Below, one piece after another: positions 10,308 to 25,000 of a DNA stretch of 64,000 bases. The DNA lies in the NCBI RefSeq assembly GCF_037975245.1, contig NC_092574.1, forward strand, positions 22,939,713 through 23,003,712, given 5' to 3'. The notes beneath the pieces are model-generated. The model did not search any database. It saw nothing but the letters and a program-made list of their open reading frames with translations, and was not told the origin of the DNA. The first letter of the stretch is position 1; each line of letters opens with the position of its first letter. Made by a program: the position numbers and the translations under genes. This stretch comes from Apostichopus japonicus (taxonomy: Eukaryota > Echinodermata > Holothuroidea > Aspidochirotida > Stichopodidae).

Positions 10308-13300
10308 CTGTGTGAAGAAAAAAAGAGTCACATGGTATTAACAACTTTTAGAGTACTTCTCAATTTTTTTTCTTGGGGTAGTCATACAACAATGAAAATT
10401 CTAGTATGAGGATGGTCGCACTACTCATTCAAGCTGTCAAAAGTAAATACCAACATCACAAACATCAACACCAACATTCGCCAAGTATAAATGAATCTGA
10501 TAAGATACTGAAATCTATTGATAATCATTTTCACCATTTTAACCCAACCTCCTACACACCAAGAATGACATTCACTAAACGTTGGAGAAATTCAAACATG
10601 ACTTTGATTATTGACAAGCTATTAATTCATATGTTGAGAGTGTTGTGGTCAAGTGTTTATGGCAGTGGACTTGTGATCTAAGGTTTGCAGGTTCGAGTCC
10701 TGGCCAGATCATTACGTTGTATCCTTGGGCAAGGCACTTCATCTACATTGCCTCTCTTCACCCAGGTGTATAAATGGGGACCTGTGAGTTAAACCGTCGA
10801 TTGGGCGCTGTTTAGCTGCTGCCATGTTAAGTTTGACAGGTTATCATTGACCAGGGTAATATTGCTACGTTTCTTGAGCACCGTTATTGGTGGATATGTC
10901 TGCGCTTTATAAATCCTCAATATTATTATTATTATTCATTCATTCTTTTGCATACTGATTTTCTGCATACTAATTTGCATATTAATTTTCTCAACAGAGG
11001 AGAACAACAGCAAACATACTTGACATGAGGAGGAAGCCCCTGGATTCCGAATGGCGTTGATGATGCTGGGAAAGGCCAACCGATCCCCGTCAGTCTCCGG
11101 TAGACTCAGCTCTTGTTCACTACCAGTTGGTGACTGGAGGTTTGTGTCCATCGGGTTGGATGAGGGGATGACGTGGTATGCTACCTGTCTTGATTGCGAC
11201 ATGGGACTTGCTAATTGAGGCGAGGACATACTCATGCTGGCTTGATTGTACACTGGAGACGGGCTGACATTAAGACTGCAAAACAGAAAAGTGAAGCAAA
11301 GGGTCTATGAAAGGAAGGTGAAAACAGGTTTCCCAGGAATAATTCATAAGTTCATAGAATGACCTTAACAGCTCAGTAACTATCTGTAGAGTGTATGTGT
11401 GGGGGGGGGGGGGGAGGGGGAGAGAACAAGAAAAAACCAAAAAAACAACCACTGTTAGAGGTTAATCACACAATTACTCAAGTATAGACTGCTTTATCGG
11501 TTTCTACACATTCTTTGAAATTAAATTGTCATTTTGAAAAAAGAAATGACATCCCTTTCCCAGTTTTCTTGATTCCCTTCTACAAAATGTGCCCATGATT
11601 TTCATTTCAAAGTATCCAATGACTGCATGAAGCCACATTTTTGTCCTTTTCTCTTCCCATAAGCTGTTGCATTTCATGTACCTCTGTTGCATGGGCAAAT
11701 TCATACTCCAGGCCTCTGTCACAGCCGGTTGATGGTGAACCAAACCACCGGCGGTCTTCCAGTTGCCACCTTTAACTGGAGGCGGTGATGCTTTCTGGCC
11801 CCGTGTCGAAGTTTGATCCAGGGACATTCCCATGACTGGAGATTGTTGCTGGAACATCAACTGTTGTGCATTTAGTAACTGTTGCTGTACGTTCTGTAGC
11901 TCCTGTTGCTGCCTCAGGATATCTTCCTGTAACTTTTGGTGCCTGGCTACTAACTGCTTCTGTAATTTAACCTGTATCACCTTCATCTGATCTGTGATAT
12001 TCAAATTCTTCGTCGATTGGTTCTCTGAGGATGACACGGATGGTGTCACCTACGCATGGGAGAAAAAAAAAGAAAAAAAAAAAAGAAAAAGTCAAAAGCA
12101 ATGCAAAACCAAGTCATATTGAAAATATTAAATCAGAAGTAGCATCCAAATGAGGATTCCCTCCTCCTCCCCCCCCCCCCCATCACTTTTCCAGTCCAAC
12201 TTAAAAATTCAGGATTTTCAAACCCCAAGAAAGAGAGGGTATTCCTTTTGGACACTTCTTCCTGTTTTCCACACTGGGTGGGAACCATGAATAGGGTTGA
12301 TGTACCCGCTAAAGTGAATCTACATGCAAACTAATTAAGTTCATTTGGAGCTTCATTTTTGGAGTACTAATATCATGTTGGAAGGTATTCAGACTTGTTG
12401 ACCTCATATGACATTTAACCTTCACAGAAAAAGGAACAGGGTTCTTGTACCCGTTAAGTTGGATCCACATAACACTAATCAATTTCCTCTGCCTTGTTCA
12501 ATTTCTGACGTTTCGATCCTAGCAGGATCTTCTGCAGAGGCTGAATGACAACGTATTAAAGCATGGTCAGAATGAAAACTCCAGCAGGTTAGAAACAACG
12601 TAACAGAAACTACAAGGGACAAAATACAAGCACAGAATACAGATAGGTTAATGAGCAGGGTGACACAAAAGAGATGGATTTAAGAGGATTAGTTGACAAA
12701 GGATGGAGAGAAGAAAGAAAAGAAAAGAAAGAAACCAACAGGGGGAAGAGGAGAGGTAGGAGATTATAAACTGTAGAGGGACAAAGAGAAGATTAAGGGA
12801 AGAGGGTAGGGAATAAACTGCAGAAGGACAAAGACAGGAGAGTGTGGCAAAGAGAGGTGGAAGAGAGCTAGGAGAAGAGGGGTGACAGATGGGGAACAAG
12901 GGGAGATGGAGGGGTGGGGAGGGGCAGAAGAAGGGTCAGTCATGTCCTTCCTTTCTCTTACACAGGCTCTTCAGTGGATAAGCAGTTTGCTAACAGTTTT
13001 TGTTTTGTTTCATATTGACGTTCAATTTTTAGTAACAGCCTCTACGCACCAAGGCAAGACATAACATACCTACAGACACACCCACACATGACCACTACCA
13101 TCGCATAGATTCATTTTGCCCTCGGCAAGGAATCAAACCGGAAAGTCAGAAGGCTTCGTGAATGCTAGCCATATAGCAATTTTACTTATCTGACTACTGT
13201 AGAGCAAGTGAGTTTGTCCAAGAATTAAGTTAGAACTACAAAAGATCTGAGGTTGCCACCTCTTATTTGTACTACTCACCTAGAGGGCTTCAACCAATTA

Positions 13301-16300
13301 ATTCATAATAAATAAGGAATACAATATAGAAGTTTTATTCCGAAACATTTTTCAAAATCCACAAAGAACAGTTTTCAAACGTGCAGAATAAACACACAGA
13401 TATTCTATGTATTTGGAATAATTGGAATATACCATTTTTAAACTGGTAAAATTGTTTTTTCTTCAGAACTGGGCACATACAAACAGAACTAGCATATATA
13501 CATATTAATATATAAATCATTATAAGTTTCTCCTATATATCATTAGGAGACCTGATTCTGCACTTTCTTGTCAAGAATGAATTTAGACCAAATATTACTA
13601 TTCTTCTACCAATAATTGAAACAATATCTGTGTCCGAATTTAAAACCAGAATCCATAGGAATGCAGTACAAAAACTTGACTGACTAGTCAATCTTCTTTT
13701 CAAACGAGAAGAAAATACCAGCAAAACGTATTTTCAATATATCTGATTTTCGTGTTAATGTGCTCAGTATAACGTAGAAAGTGCTTGAGCGACGAAATGA
13801 CCAGAAACCGTTCTTTTTTACTAATAACTAGCTAATTAACTGCCACGTTGTGAGAAGACACAAAATGGTTTCTTATTAATTGCAATCTTATTTTGTAATA
13901 ATACTCAAGTCAGATAGCCTGACATTTGGATCCTAGCATAAATCTTCGTCAGTTAGCCTCTGAAGAAGATTCTGCTTGGAATCAAACATCAGGCACTCTA
14001 ACTGTTATGTGCTTACCACAAAGACTTTCTGTGGAAGATAAGCAATATGTTTTATTCTTAAAAAAAAAATAGATTTGTTCAATACTCTGCTTTGTAAAAA
14101 ATTTTGTCGAAAAAAAAACAACAAACAAGTAAACAAACAAACAACAAAAGCTTTAAGATAAATCCAACAGAGCTACAGACAGAGTATTGCTTGTTCAAAG
14201 ATTTCTGTGTAACACAACGAGATATCAAAACCAATGGATCATCATCTAGGTATGCTTTGATACGCTATAACTAACCTGATTAGAATTATCTGCTCTACTG
14301 GAATTTAACATATCATTTGGCAGTGAAGCTGTCGTCGCCAGGTTACCTGCATAACGTAATTGGTTTCTCCCATTGCTCACCGGATCTGAAAGATAAGAAA
14401 TTATAAATAATTAACATCTGTGAGTAATATATTCATGGTTAGGCCATGAAACATATGCTTTGACACTGTTGCATACAATAGTTGGAACTGTTGATGTTGG
14501 TTTTTAAAAATAAAAAAAAAGGTTGTGACATTAAAGGAGGAGACTTAATACGTATTTTCTATCCATGTGCCTGAAATCTGATACTGCAAAATTTGAAATT
14601 GATTTTACTTAACAGAACAATAATTAACCATAGACAAAAACTATGAAAGAACAATGTATCAGAACTCTCGTTTTTGTTTCACTCCTAGAAATCAGGCAAT
14701 AACTTGTTCTACAACATTAAGCCATGGATTTATATAGTAGGAAGCAGTGATCACTTCATTCCTTACTACATATCAATATATATATGTATTATATATATAT
14801 GTCTGATGATTGCCGCAGTGAAAAGAACTCAATGTGTGCGTGCAACGCGATGGAATAGGTGTTTATACACATATCTATTTATATCTATGTATATCTATGT
14901 ACATCTATGTACATATATATATATATCTATATATATATACATATATATATAAATACATATATATATATATATATACATATATATATACATACATATATAT
15001 ATATATATATATATTGAGCAGCAATTCTGTACGAGTTGCCCTCCTACTATTTTTTGTGTTTTCCAATATAAGTTTACATGAAACGAGTAGACAGCGATTC
15101 ATATTATTTCACATATTTTCTTTTCATGTCAAAAGCTCCTAGATGAAGTAAATATCAATTTGCGATATTTCATTCCATTTTTTTTCTTCTTCAAATATCT
15201 GTCAGCCAAATAATTTTATGTTGAGAAAAAAAGAAGAGAGATAAACAAAGGAAAGAAATAAATTTACAATCGGCGCATTTCACATTGTTCCTCTTCTCCC
15301 TGTGAGTGACATTCAGGCCTAGCAGTTGAAAGAATATCTCCCTTCACATAATTATTACTGATAGAAAGGCTTTTACTTATATCAAGAAAGAAAAGAAGAA
15401 AAAAGACTGCATTCATGTAGATATTCAATGCCTGCTATTGCATTTGCCTCTGATAAGAAATACTCTGGAAGACATCACTGTGCTTTTCTTTAACGTACAG
15501 ACTACAGAGATTGTGTGTGTTTTAGCATTATCAATCACACTCCTTTTTTTACTTAGAAATGATCGCTCCTCAGTTGGTGGCAAAGAAAAATTCTCTTCTA
15601 TCCCAAATCAAACAGAACAAAGGCCAAACCACATTATCAGATTCCTCAGATAGGCTTTTCAGAATACCATCTGAAAGTTATCACATTATACAGAAGTAGA
15701 TGCCTGTGTTTGCAATGAAAACAAATAACCAAAAATCTAGAACAGAAAGTTTCCCAAAGCGGTTTTAAATCTCAAACTCTGCTCAGGCATACAGTACTCC
15801 ACAGCAGGTGCTCCACAGCTTCACAAAGATATGATGAAAAAAATTATGGAATGGGGCAGAAAAAAAATTTGAAGCAAATTTTCTCATTGTAGTACAGAAA
15901 TATTTCTTATTCATAAGTGAAATCTATTATTAAAATGGTCAACATTGAACAAAGAAACATTTTGAATAGCATGATGTGTAAAAAACAAAAAGTCCATCTA
16001 GTATTAAGCAATGTTGCCTATATATTACAGATAAAACGATTCCCACGTCTTGATTTAATATTTACAATGAAATTTACTCTTCCTATAAACTCTACTTCAT
16101 TCAACCATGGTAGATCTTCGGTGCCTCCGTGAAAAGCAAGAGCTAACGGTTAATATTTCTTAACTTCCACTTCATCATTTGTTCCATTCTCAAGATTTTA
16201 AATTTCTGCTTTGTCATTTATACAAGTGGTCCAAAAACTTTAGGCCCACGACCTGGGATCTTCCATGATGACCCACCAGACCCCCCCCCAATCTCCTTGA

Positions 16301-19300
16301 TATGATTGCTCATCAAAGCTAGCATGGACTAAGCACTCGATGTTAAAAAAAAATCACTTCATGGATCTTCTTCCGCAAGCTCTGAAAAATTTAGATGCAT
16401 TTTGCAACGACTGGAAAAGTCCTGCGACCCCCCCACCACTGCCCCCCTCAAACAAAAAACAGCTAATGCGCAGACTGCCAATTTATACGACTAGCAAACT
16501 AGCAAAACAACTTCCATTCATTCACGTCTAATGACTTATGCCATCGACCTGTAGATCAAACAAGCTGCTTTTCACATCAAATTCTGACACGTTCTACGTA
16601 GCCCCACTGCTCGGGTATCATGAACAACTATCAAATTGCAAACAACAAAAATTCTATCTCCCCGCTACTTAAAATTTCCATATCGCCCAAGCCTAGTCCT
16701 TGGAATAAAGCTACTCATAATAAAGTACCAGCAAAACTGAAGTTCACCGTTGACCTGAATTACTGCCTCGTCTGTTGACATCTATTGCGCCAACCTGTGT
16801 GTAGATACCACATAATGCTTGCAGAATGGAAGCCAATCAGCAGCCTGTCTGCTTGTTTGGTATATCTACTGCTGTGAACCTAAGTGGTACCTTCCACGAA
16901 TCCACACATCAAGGGGGTGTGTTCATCACACTGAGCAAAGTTGCACAATGAAATTTCCTTTAACCAATCAGAATGAACGATCAGTCGTATCCGATAGATG
17001 GCTTCACAGTACCTTTTACATGGGAGTGTGAGGCACGTGTAAAGCAAGAATACATTTGAGATGCTTGTCTGAGGTTATCTTATCTTTTTGAGAGAGTTTC
17101 TTACCAGTAGTCTCAGATGACTTGTAGATTACTTCTGATGCTATAGAGCGTTGGACGGAGGACTGGACACTTGATTCACCAGATGAGCTATTCAGGGAGG
17201 GCGATATCTCGGACAGGCAACCGTTGCTGCTCCACTTGTTGCTGAATTCTGTACTGATACTGGACTCGTCTGTGAAAGCTATGTCATTGTTAAAACACTT
17301 TCTGACCTCAGCATAGCTGCAAGTAAAAATAATGGGAAGAGCATGACTTTTAAGCGATAGAAAAAACATACACAACACAAACAAGAACACATGTATGCAG
17401 ATCTAGGAATATTGAGCATGCCAAGTTTATCTAAAGATATGAAGACGTAAAAGTGTAAAAATTGTCTGACAACCATAACCTGACACATTTTAGAAACACT
17501 AAAAAAATTTATAGCAGATTTCTAACGACTGGGTAACAGGGGGGTGGGGGGTGGGGGAAGGGTCGGAGCTTATGTACATAAAATTTTGTTAAAACATACA
17601 TCTATAATTAGACAAGCATCAATGGATAAGTAATGGACTTCTATTTGGCAACTCAGTGTTCAGAGTTAGAAATTACCACTTTACAAAGGTAGTGCTTGCC
17701 AGTCAAGCAACATATATACAACACACCAACCGTTTGTATTACAAAATTTAGTATCTTGCCATCATCTTATGTGGGCAAATCTTCAACTCTTATATAATTT
17801 CCATGGAAACTTATCTTTACTTCTCAATCTCATACTTACTGAAATTGAAATCCAAACAGCTTTATTAGAAACCAGATCAACTTACACATTCATTTTGAAA
17901 ACGCCAAAAAAAAAAAAAAAAAAACTTTCTAATTTTCAGATAAATTTTTATAACAGCTCTTGAAACAATAATTCAAAGGAATAACAAAGCAGAAAGAAAA
18001 ACAGCCATGAGGCTTTTGTGATTCCTCAGCTTGAACAATGTCAGGACAGGACTTATGTAAAGTTATTCACAGTTATTCCTGAAGCAAAATATACAACAAA
18101 CAAAACACAAGGCAACCCAGCCTGCATATTTATTCAACTTAGGGAACTCTGTCACTCTAGTAATTCCCACAATGATCCTCCTCAAGTGACCCTCCGGTCC
18201 CAACCCTCCCCTCCCCCCTCCCCTCCCTCTGACTTTAAAAGCCTCATCTTTCTTGTATTGTCAATAGAAATTGGGCAAAAATCTTACCTGACGACGCGAT
18301 GAGTGCAGACTATAAATTCAGGTTTAGAGTTCCACTGGTTGTATGTTATAAAGTACCTCGTTTGAAGCCATATCCATTCTTGGCCTTTAGTTAAGTACCT
18401 ATAGTAACAAGAAGTCCCTTCCCCGGTCTGCATTACTAAAAACAAAAACAAGTTATTTTTAATTCATTAAACCTGCAGGGTGTATTTCTTCTATACCTAT
18501 AGTAACAAGAAAATCCATCCCCTTTGTGCATTACTAAATACAACAAGAGCATCAATGATGCAGTATCTCAATACTGGAAGTTCTAATTTTGATTCCTAGT
18601 TTCATATCTTTGCTCTGTCTCTACAATTATCAATATATATAATATTTTTGGTCATATAGTTTGACGTCAATGACAACAGTCAAATAAGAAGAGGCGAACA
18701 ACTCGACCATATTCTTGATGCCCACCTTGAGAAAGCTAGGCCTATCGACCTACTGTACGTTACTGTAGACTGTAGTGGTGACTACCATCAAAACTGTGTA
18801 CACTTCCAAGTATCAAAACAACCCACGTTTTTCCTTCTCAATAATTTTGACATGAAGATTTCGTGGATTTATGACTTGGAAAAAATAATGTACAAGTAGA
18901 TTACAAGTTTTTAATTGAAAGTGATGGGTGGCCTCCTCCTCTCCTTATAGCCACCCCAGTTCCTCTCCATTTTAGTATTTTCTTTTAATTATTTGAATAT
19001 TTGATGTCAAACATCACAGGTTCAAAAGAAAGCTAAACATACTTCTTATAACCTTATAGTTATACATCTTATATCCTTATAAATAAAACATAACCTTATT
19101 TAATTTTTATAGTCTTATAAAAGTTGTGATGCTATGGCTGGCTCCTCTTTTATACATACTCCAGTGAAAATAAAATGTGATAGATTATAATTTTTGTTCT
19201 TAATTCTTTCTCTTTTTTTTGGGGGGGGGGGTTAAAGAAATATACCAAACAAGCTGTTAATTCATAATGATGCTTCATTCTAGAAATGCACAATATACAC

Positions 19301-21997
19301 TCTATTCCAAATTAATAGTTGTTGTTTATACCATTCACATTATGTTAAATTTATGGAGTCACAGTTAAAATATAAGTTGGAAACTTAAGTTAAAATTAAA
19401 ACACACTGTAAGGCAATCGAACAAACTTACTGCACCCTGCCCCAAAACTGCCTGAACACCACCAGTACAATGCTAATGTGGCCATTACTAAATGAAAGTC
19501 TAATATAGGATGCACTACTGTAGGCCTAGCCTAAACTTGTAAACACAACAATGTGTATACGTAATTATACAAAAATACCTGATGGGCAATCAAACAAACT
19601 TATCATGACTCTTGCTCTGAAAAACTACCTGAACAACAGTACAATCCTTAAATTGATATTACTAAAACCATGGAGCTATAAACAGACGAAGTCCTAATAT
19701 AAATTAAATGTAGTACGACAATGTGTATGAAATAGTGTGCAATACACTACCAGTACCAGCAGCATATCTCACAACAGTATAGATATTGGTCGCGAGGGTG
19801 GCCATTTTCGTATATCTAACATGTAGCTGCCATGAGTCCTAACCAATCTGCTACAAACCAGAATTGGAGGCGGGGCTTGAGTCATTGCCAATCTGCTACA
19901 AACCAGACTTGGAGGCGGGGCTTGAGTCATTGCCAATCTGCTACAAACCAAACTTGGAGGCGGGGCTTAATTATCAAAAACAAGGAAACAAACAAGTTTT
20001 GTAGCGTGTGCAAAAAAGCCTTGGTTCAACGGTTTTTCAGAGGGATTTGGCCAAATTTGGACATAAATCGGTGAAAAAGTCATGGAATGAGATACAATTC
20101 TGGAATAAAAAATAGTAACTTTTGTTGGCCTATATGATATATGCTTGCTCTGGAAATTTCAGAGAAAAAGAACTTTGTATGAAGACGCTGAAAAATTTTT
20201 AAGAGAAGAGAGAGTCCCACTTACTGTTACAATATCTCTATACATGTAATGTATTGAGATAAAAACAGTTAATTCATTCTTTAAACCTGCAGGGTATGCT
20301 TCTTTTATACCCATAGCAACAAGAAGTCCCTTCCCCTTTGTGCATTACTAAAAACAAAATCAGTTAATTAATTCATTAAACCTGCAGGGTATGTTTCTTC
20401 TATACCTATAGTACAAGAAGCCCCTTCCTCGGTTTGCATTACTAAAAACAGAAACACTTAATTCATTCTTTAAACCTGCAGGAATGTTTCTTTTATACCT
20501 ATAGCAACAAGAAGTTCCTTCCCCTGTGAGCATAACTACAACCAAAAACAGTTAATTAATTCATTCAAACTGTAGGATATGTTTCATCTATTTTTACAAG
20601 TTGTCAGGTTATGTAGTCGACATTAAAGTTCATGGAACATTTCTAAAAGGAAATCTCATATGAGAGCATTCTTTTGAGTTAAACATTGTTTTTTAATGCT
20701 ATACAACTAATGTGTAAAAGTAAGTGGGCCTGACGTTTTGATCCTAGCAGGATCTTCTTCAGAGGCTAAATGACAAGTAACAGTATAACAGAAGGGACAA
20801 AAACACGTACAGAATACAGACAGGTTAATGAGCACGGTGAACACAATGAGAAAGATGAAAGGGGATTATAAGTAGACAAGGGATGGAGAGAAGAAAGCAA
20901 CAGGGGAAGAGGAGAGGTAGGAGATAAACAGTGGAGGGACAATGAGAGGATTAAAGGAACAGGGTGGGGAATAAACTGGAAAGGGACTATACAACTAATG
21001 TTAGATTGAAAAGTCAACTTTAATTTCAATCTATATTGAAACTATGTTGTACTGTTTTTACAACACCTTCTTTCTTTCTTTTCTCTTTCTTATGATTTCA
21101 TGATTAAAGCAAAATATTGGAAGATGAGGCAAGTGCTAACTGACATGTTTATGAAGTTTAAAGACAATTTAAATAACCAGGACAAGGAAAACACACTGCA
21201 GCATGTCAGGTTTTGATCACAACACCCAACGTAGCTTTACAATCTTTTACAAGACAATTATCAGAATATGCTCTGACCTTTAAAAAGCATTTAAGGTCTT
21301 CTTCTTCTTCAAACATTTTGTGGGTATTACTAAGGGATTTGTAATTTATTCTAAATGGTTAGAAAAACAGCAAAAATGTAATTCTCCATAATAGGAAAGG
21401 AATATCTACAAAACTATAAATGCCACATATGGTGCTATAAGCCGTAGATTTCTTCTGTGGCTTCTCAACTTGATAAAACAAAGATCTGTTCAAAGGGGGA
21501 TAAAGTGTAAACTCTACCACCCCCTCACCACCCCCACCCCTTATAAGACTTGGCTTATCTCTGACATGACTATCGCTACTTACATGCTTCATGACACTGA
21601 GTTAGTTTTTCCAAGTCGTCGTGATGGTAGTAGTCATAGACAGACGTTCCTAGTACTTCAAATGGTAGATAACCTAAAACCGGAGGTCCCCTGTGGCAGT
21701 AATGAAAGGTAATGAAAGGTACAGAAAACTTGAAATATAATATATATATATATATATAATATAACGAAAATCCACGTTTACTCTAAAAGAAAATATTATT
21801 AGAGAAAACCAGAGAAAGAAGATATGACTCATAATTGACAAATACGGAGTAAGTGTTAGAAAATATATTGGAATTTTCGACTGCCAAGTATTGCTGACGA
21901 AGGTCCCAGGGGTCCGAAAATTTCAATATATTTTCTAAAACTTACTCCTTATTTGTCAATTATGAGTCATATCTTATTTCTCTGGTTTTCTCTAATA

Positions 21998-22052
<55 letters not shown>

Positions 22053-25000
22053 GATGGGTCATTCCATGATGTTGGGGAACAATTGATATCACATACACAA
22101 TGTTTATATTCCACTATATGATCAGCCTACAGTAAGTTGTATTTGGGCATGGAACAGTTGTACTGAATGTTGCAGCAATATTGATGAAAATGTGTACTGG
22201 GCAAATGCAACAAACCTTCTAACCATTACAAGCCAGCCACACAAGAGATAATAAAACCAGAGCCATTAAATTCCAATTTCAGAAGGAAACACATACAAAC
22301 CTTAAGAGAAAAGTTTTTTATCTCTCCTATAGCTAATGAGATTCCAGAACTAACCAGGCTTGGATATTTACCAGTGATGTGCTTACCTGTCTTCTCACAA
22401 CGTCAGCACTCTTGTTCTACAATGTCTACAGTGAACTGGTAACCTTTTAACAATGTGCACCCTCTATGACTGGACCCCTCTGGTCAATGCCCTCCCTTCT
22501 CATTCTACCACCCCAAAGTGGTTTAGACATTCGTCTTGGCCTCGGATTTCTTCTCAATTCAGTTCATACGGCGCTGTGTCTTTCAGGACGTTTTTTGTGT
22601 GTGTCAGACGAGGGAATTATTTGGTCATATTAACATGCGCAGCTACTAATATGCGTAGTGCTTTCATGTCAAATTATGCACACAGCAAACAACAAGGGAA
22701 GTTAAAGGTCACTCACAGCTGATCCTAGGTCAACCGCAGCTGGGTTTGCATGACAAATTTAACGTAGAGTTTGAGGTCTGATTCTACCTTCATTCTAGTC
22801 TATCGTGTGGTCCAAATCCTGGGCTAGATCCACGTTTACACAGCCCAGAGATTTGGGGTTGAACACGGTGCTCTTTCTCAAGTGAATACGGTCGCTTCTG
22901 TCTAATATCAACGTTGGCTATAAATGTAAAATGGAGGTTAAAGGTCATCGCTGACTCCAGATCAACAGTGAGCTGCATTTACATAACAAATGAAACACAG
23001 AACACTGGGTCGGACCCTCCCTCGGCTTAAGAACAGCTTAACGTTATATCTCACCTCTGATCTAAGAATAAAAATTTCCAATCAAGACTGTGTCTGGACG
23101 CGAATTCCTTTTCTTTCTCCGTGGACATTGCCATCTCCCTTGTGAGCTGAGAGTTTTGTAACCGCACCGTGGCTACAAAGCAGCACTGCTCTTCCTGGTC
23201 ACCCATGTCGAGCAACTTAGCTGCAAAACAAGCAGCAAAGAATATAAATAAACTGTGGCTTTTTTGTCATAACTTCGAAATGTCTGGTATCATTTTTTTT
23301 TTTAATTCAGTAAAACATTTTTCTGTCTGCAATCATATAGACAATGGGTTATGTGCTGGACACCTTGATGTGAAAAAGTTAATTTTAAATTAAAGCTGTG
23401 AAAAACATTTATTTAGAGAATATAGGGAAACAGGTAATATAATTGCTTTCAAGCAATAACAATTTTACTTTCATTTTGGGCTAAGGTGGGCTTTCTTGGG
23501 GACCTATTTCTCTTGCTGCACCGGGGTCGATTTAATTTAATCCCTTCCAAGAGAAGACCTTTTCTTTTGTGAACTGTGGTACTGGACCGAGCAGTTAATT
23601 AACATAGCAACTGATTGTCCAGGAAGTTGATCCTAGGGGTCAGAAGGGTCAATATCTCCCCCCACCTCAACGGTTTAAAGTGGGGACAAAAGTAAGATGT
23701 TGCCCCTCCAACAATTGCTAGAGGATGCACAATGGATACAATTATCTCAATAATGTCCGTTTTGCAATTCCTGTTCATGAATATTCAAACACCTGTATGG
23801 AATAGACAATTTTCAGACAGCTTGTTCCTAAGTTGTGTATATCATGCCACCAACAGATGTTAATGTAGATCAAATTGTTTCATTTATTGTACATATAGGC
23901 CTACTTGATGGTATTCCATGAAATTACTGGCATAAATACAACTGTTGCACATCTGACCTCTTTATCATATAAGAAAATATAAAACAGTCAGCCTCATATT
24001 TTGTAAAATTCTGTGGATTTTTAATATTTTGACTTTTGAATTCCACCAAAAGTTGAGAATGTCCTGAACCCATTTAACACATTAACGTCAAGCACGAATT
24101 TACGGACAGTACTTCACCTTCTCTTGAAATGTCTTGCTGAGAACTAGGGCAACATCACCCTCCCCCCTCCCCACCCCCAACCCACACCTGTAAAGGTCAT
24201 CCGACAGCCCGCTTATGAAAATCAGCCATGAAAAACAATTTTTTTTAGATGGTTTGGTTTTACGAAGCTGCTAGAAAAGAAGAGTTGACAGAGACAAGAA
24301 AGCCAGCTATTTGTAAAGGTCTAAAACTGACGAATAATCTCTGGGCCTTAATTTGTCAGGAATGCAACACAACAAGTGGATCTGATAAATAACTGTATTT
24401 ATAGAGACGTTTTTGTTTTTGTCTTTTGTGAGTGGTTTTAAGTGGGAAGCATTTACCTGACTTAACTTCACCTCCGAGGCACATTTCCAAAGAGATGATC
24501 AAAGTAGCTGGGAGCAAACAAGCAGAATCTATTCCAACAATTTGGTAAAAAACCTGCAAATTTTTGAATGGTTTTTCCAGGGGAATGATGTGTTTGAAGG
24601 AATATATACTACATGATAGATCAAGAAGAACAGGCAGGCAAAAGTTTAAATGGAGCAAGGATATTTTATGATGTTTACCTGTTTGGTTTATAGCTACGAT
24701 TACATCATCTCATAATAACTGTTTGCAGAAACTTAAGTCACCACTGTGATGTAAGGAACATGCATCACTGTATCATGAATGGCTGTTGTAAAATGATTCG
24801 GAATCGGTACTTGTAGCTGCATTTACTAAATAAGGATAACCTCGCTACATATTAAAATGATGCATTCTAATAAGGATAACATCAATGCATATTAAAATCC
24901 TGCATATTTATAAGGATAACATCAATGCATATTAAAATCCTGCATATTTATAAGGATAACATCAATGCAAATCATAAAGCTGCATACTAATAAGGATAAC

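Noticed and set aside
10937-11019. Extension of CLOCK exon 11 through its donor
   Set aside because: The frame stays open past CAA|GTATGT, but splicing there gives exact phase to exon 12, whose sequence continues the protein to a stop.
14704-15142. Tyr/Ile-rich frames
   Set aside because: Produced by (TA)n and (TATC)n microsatellite sequence.
17034-17039. CACGTG E-box in CLOCK intron 8 (another at 41657-41662)
   Set aside because: A few such hexamers are expected by chance in 64 kb, and neither is near the probable promoter.
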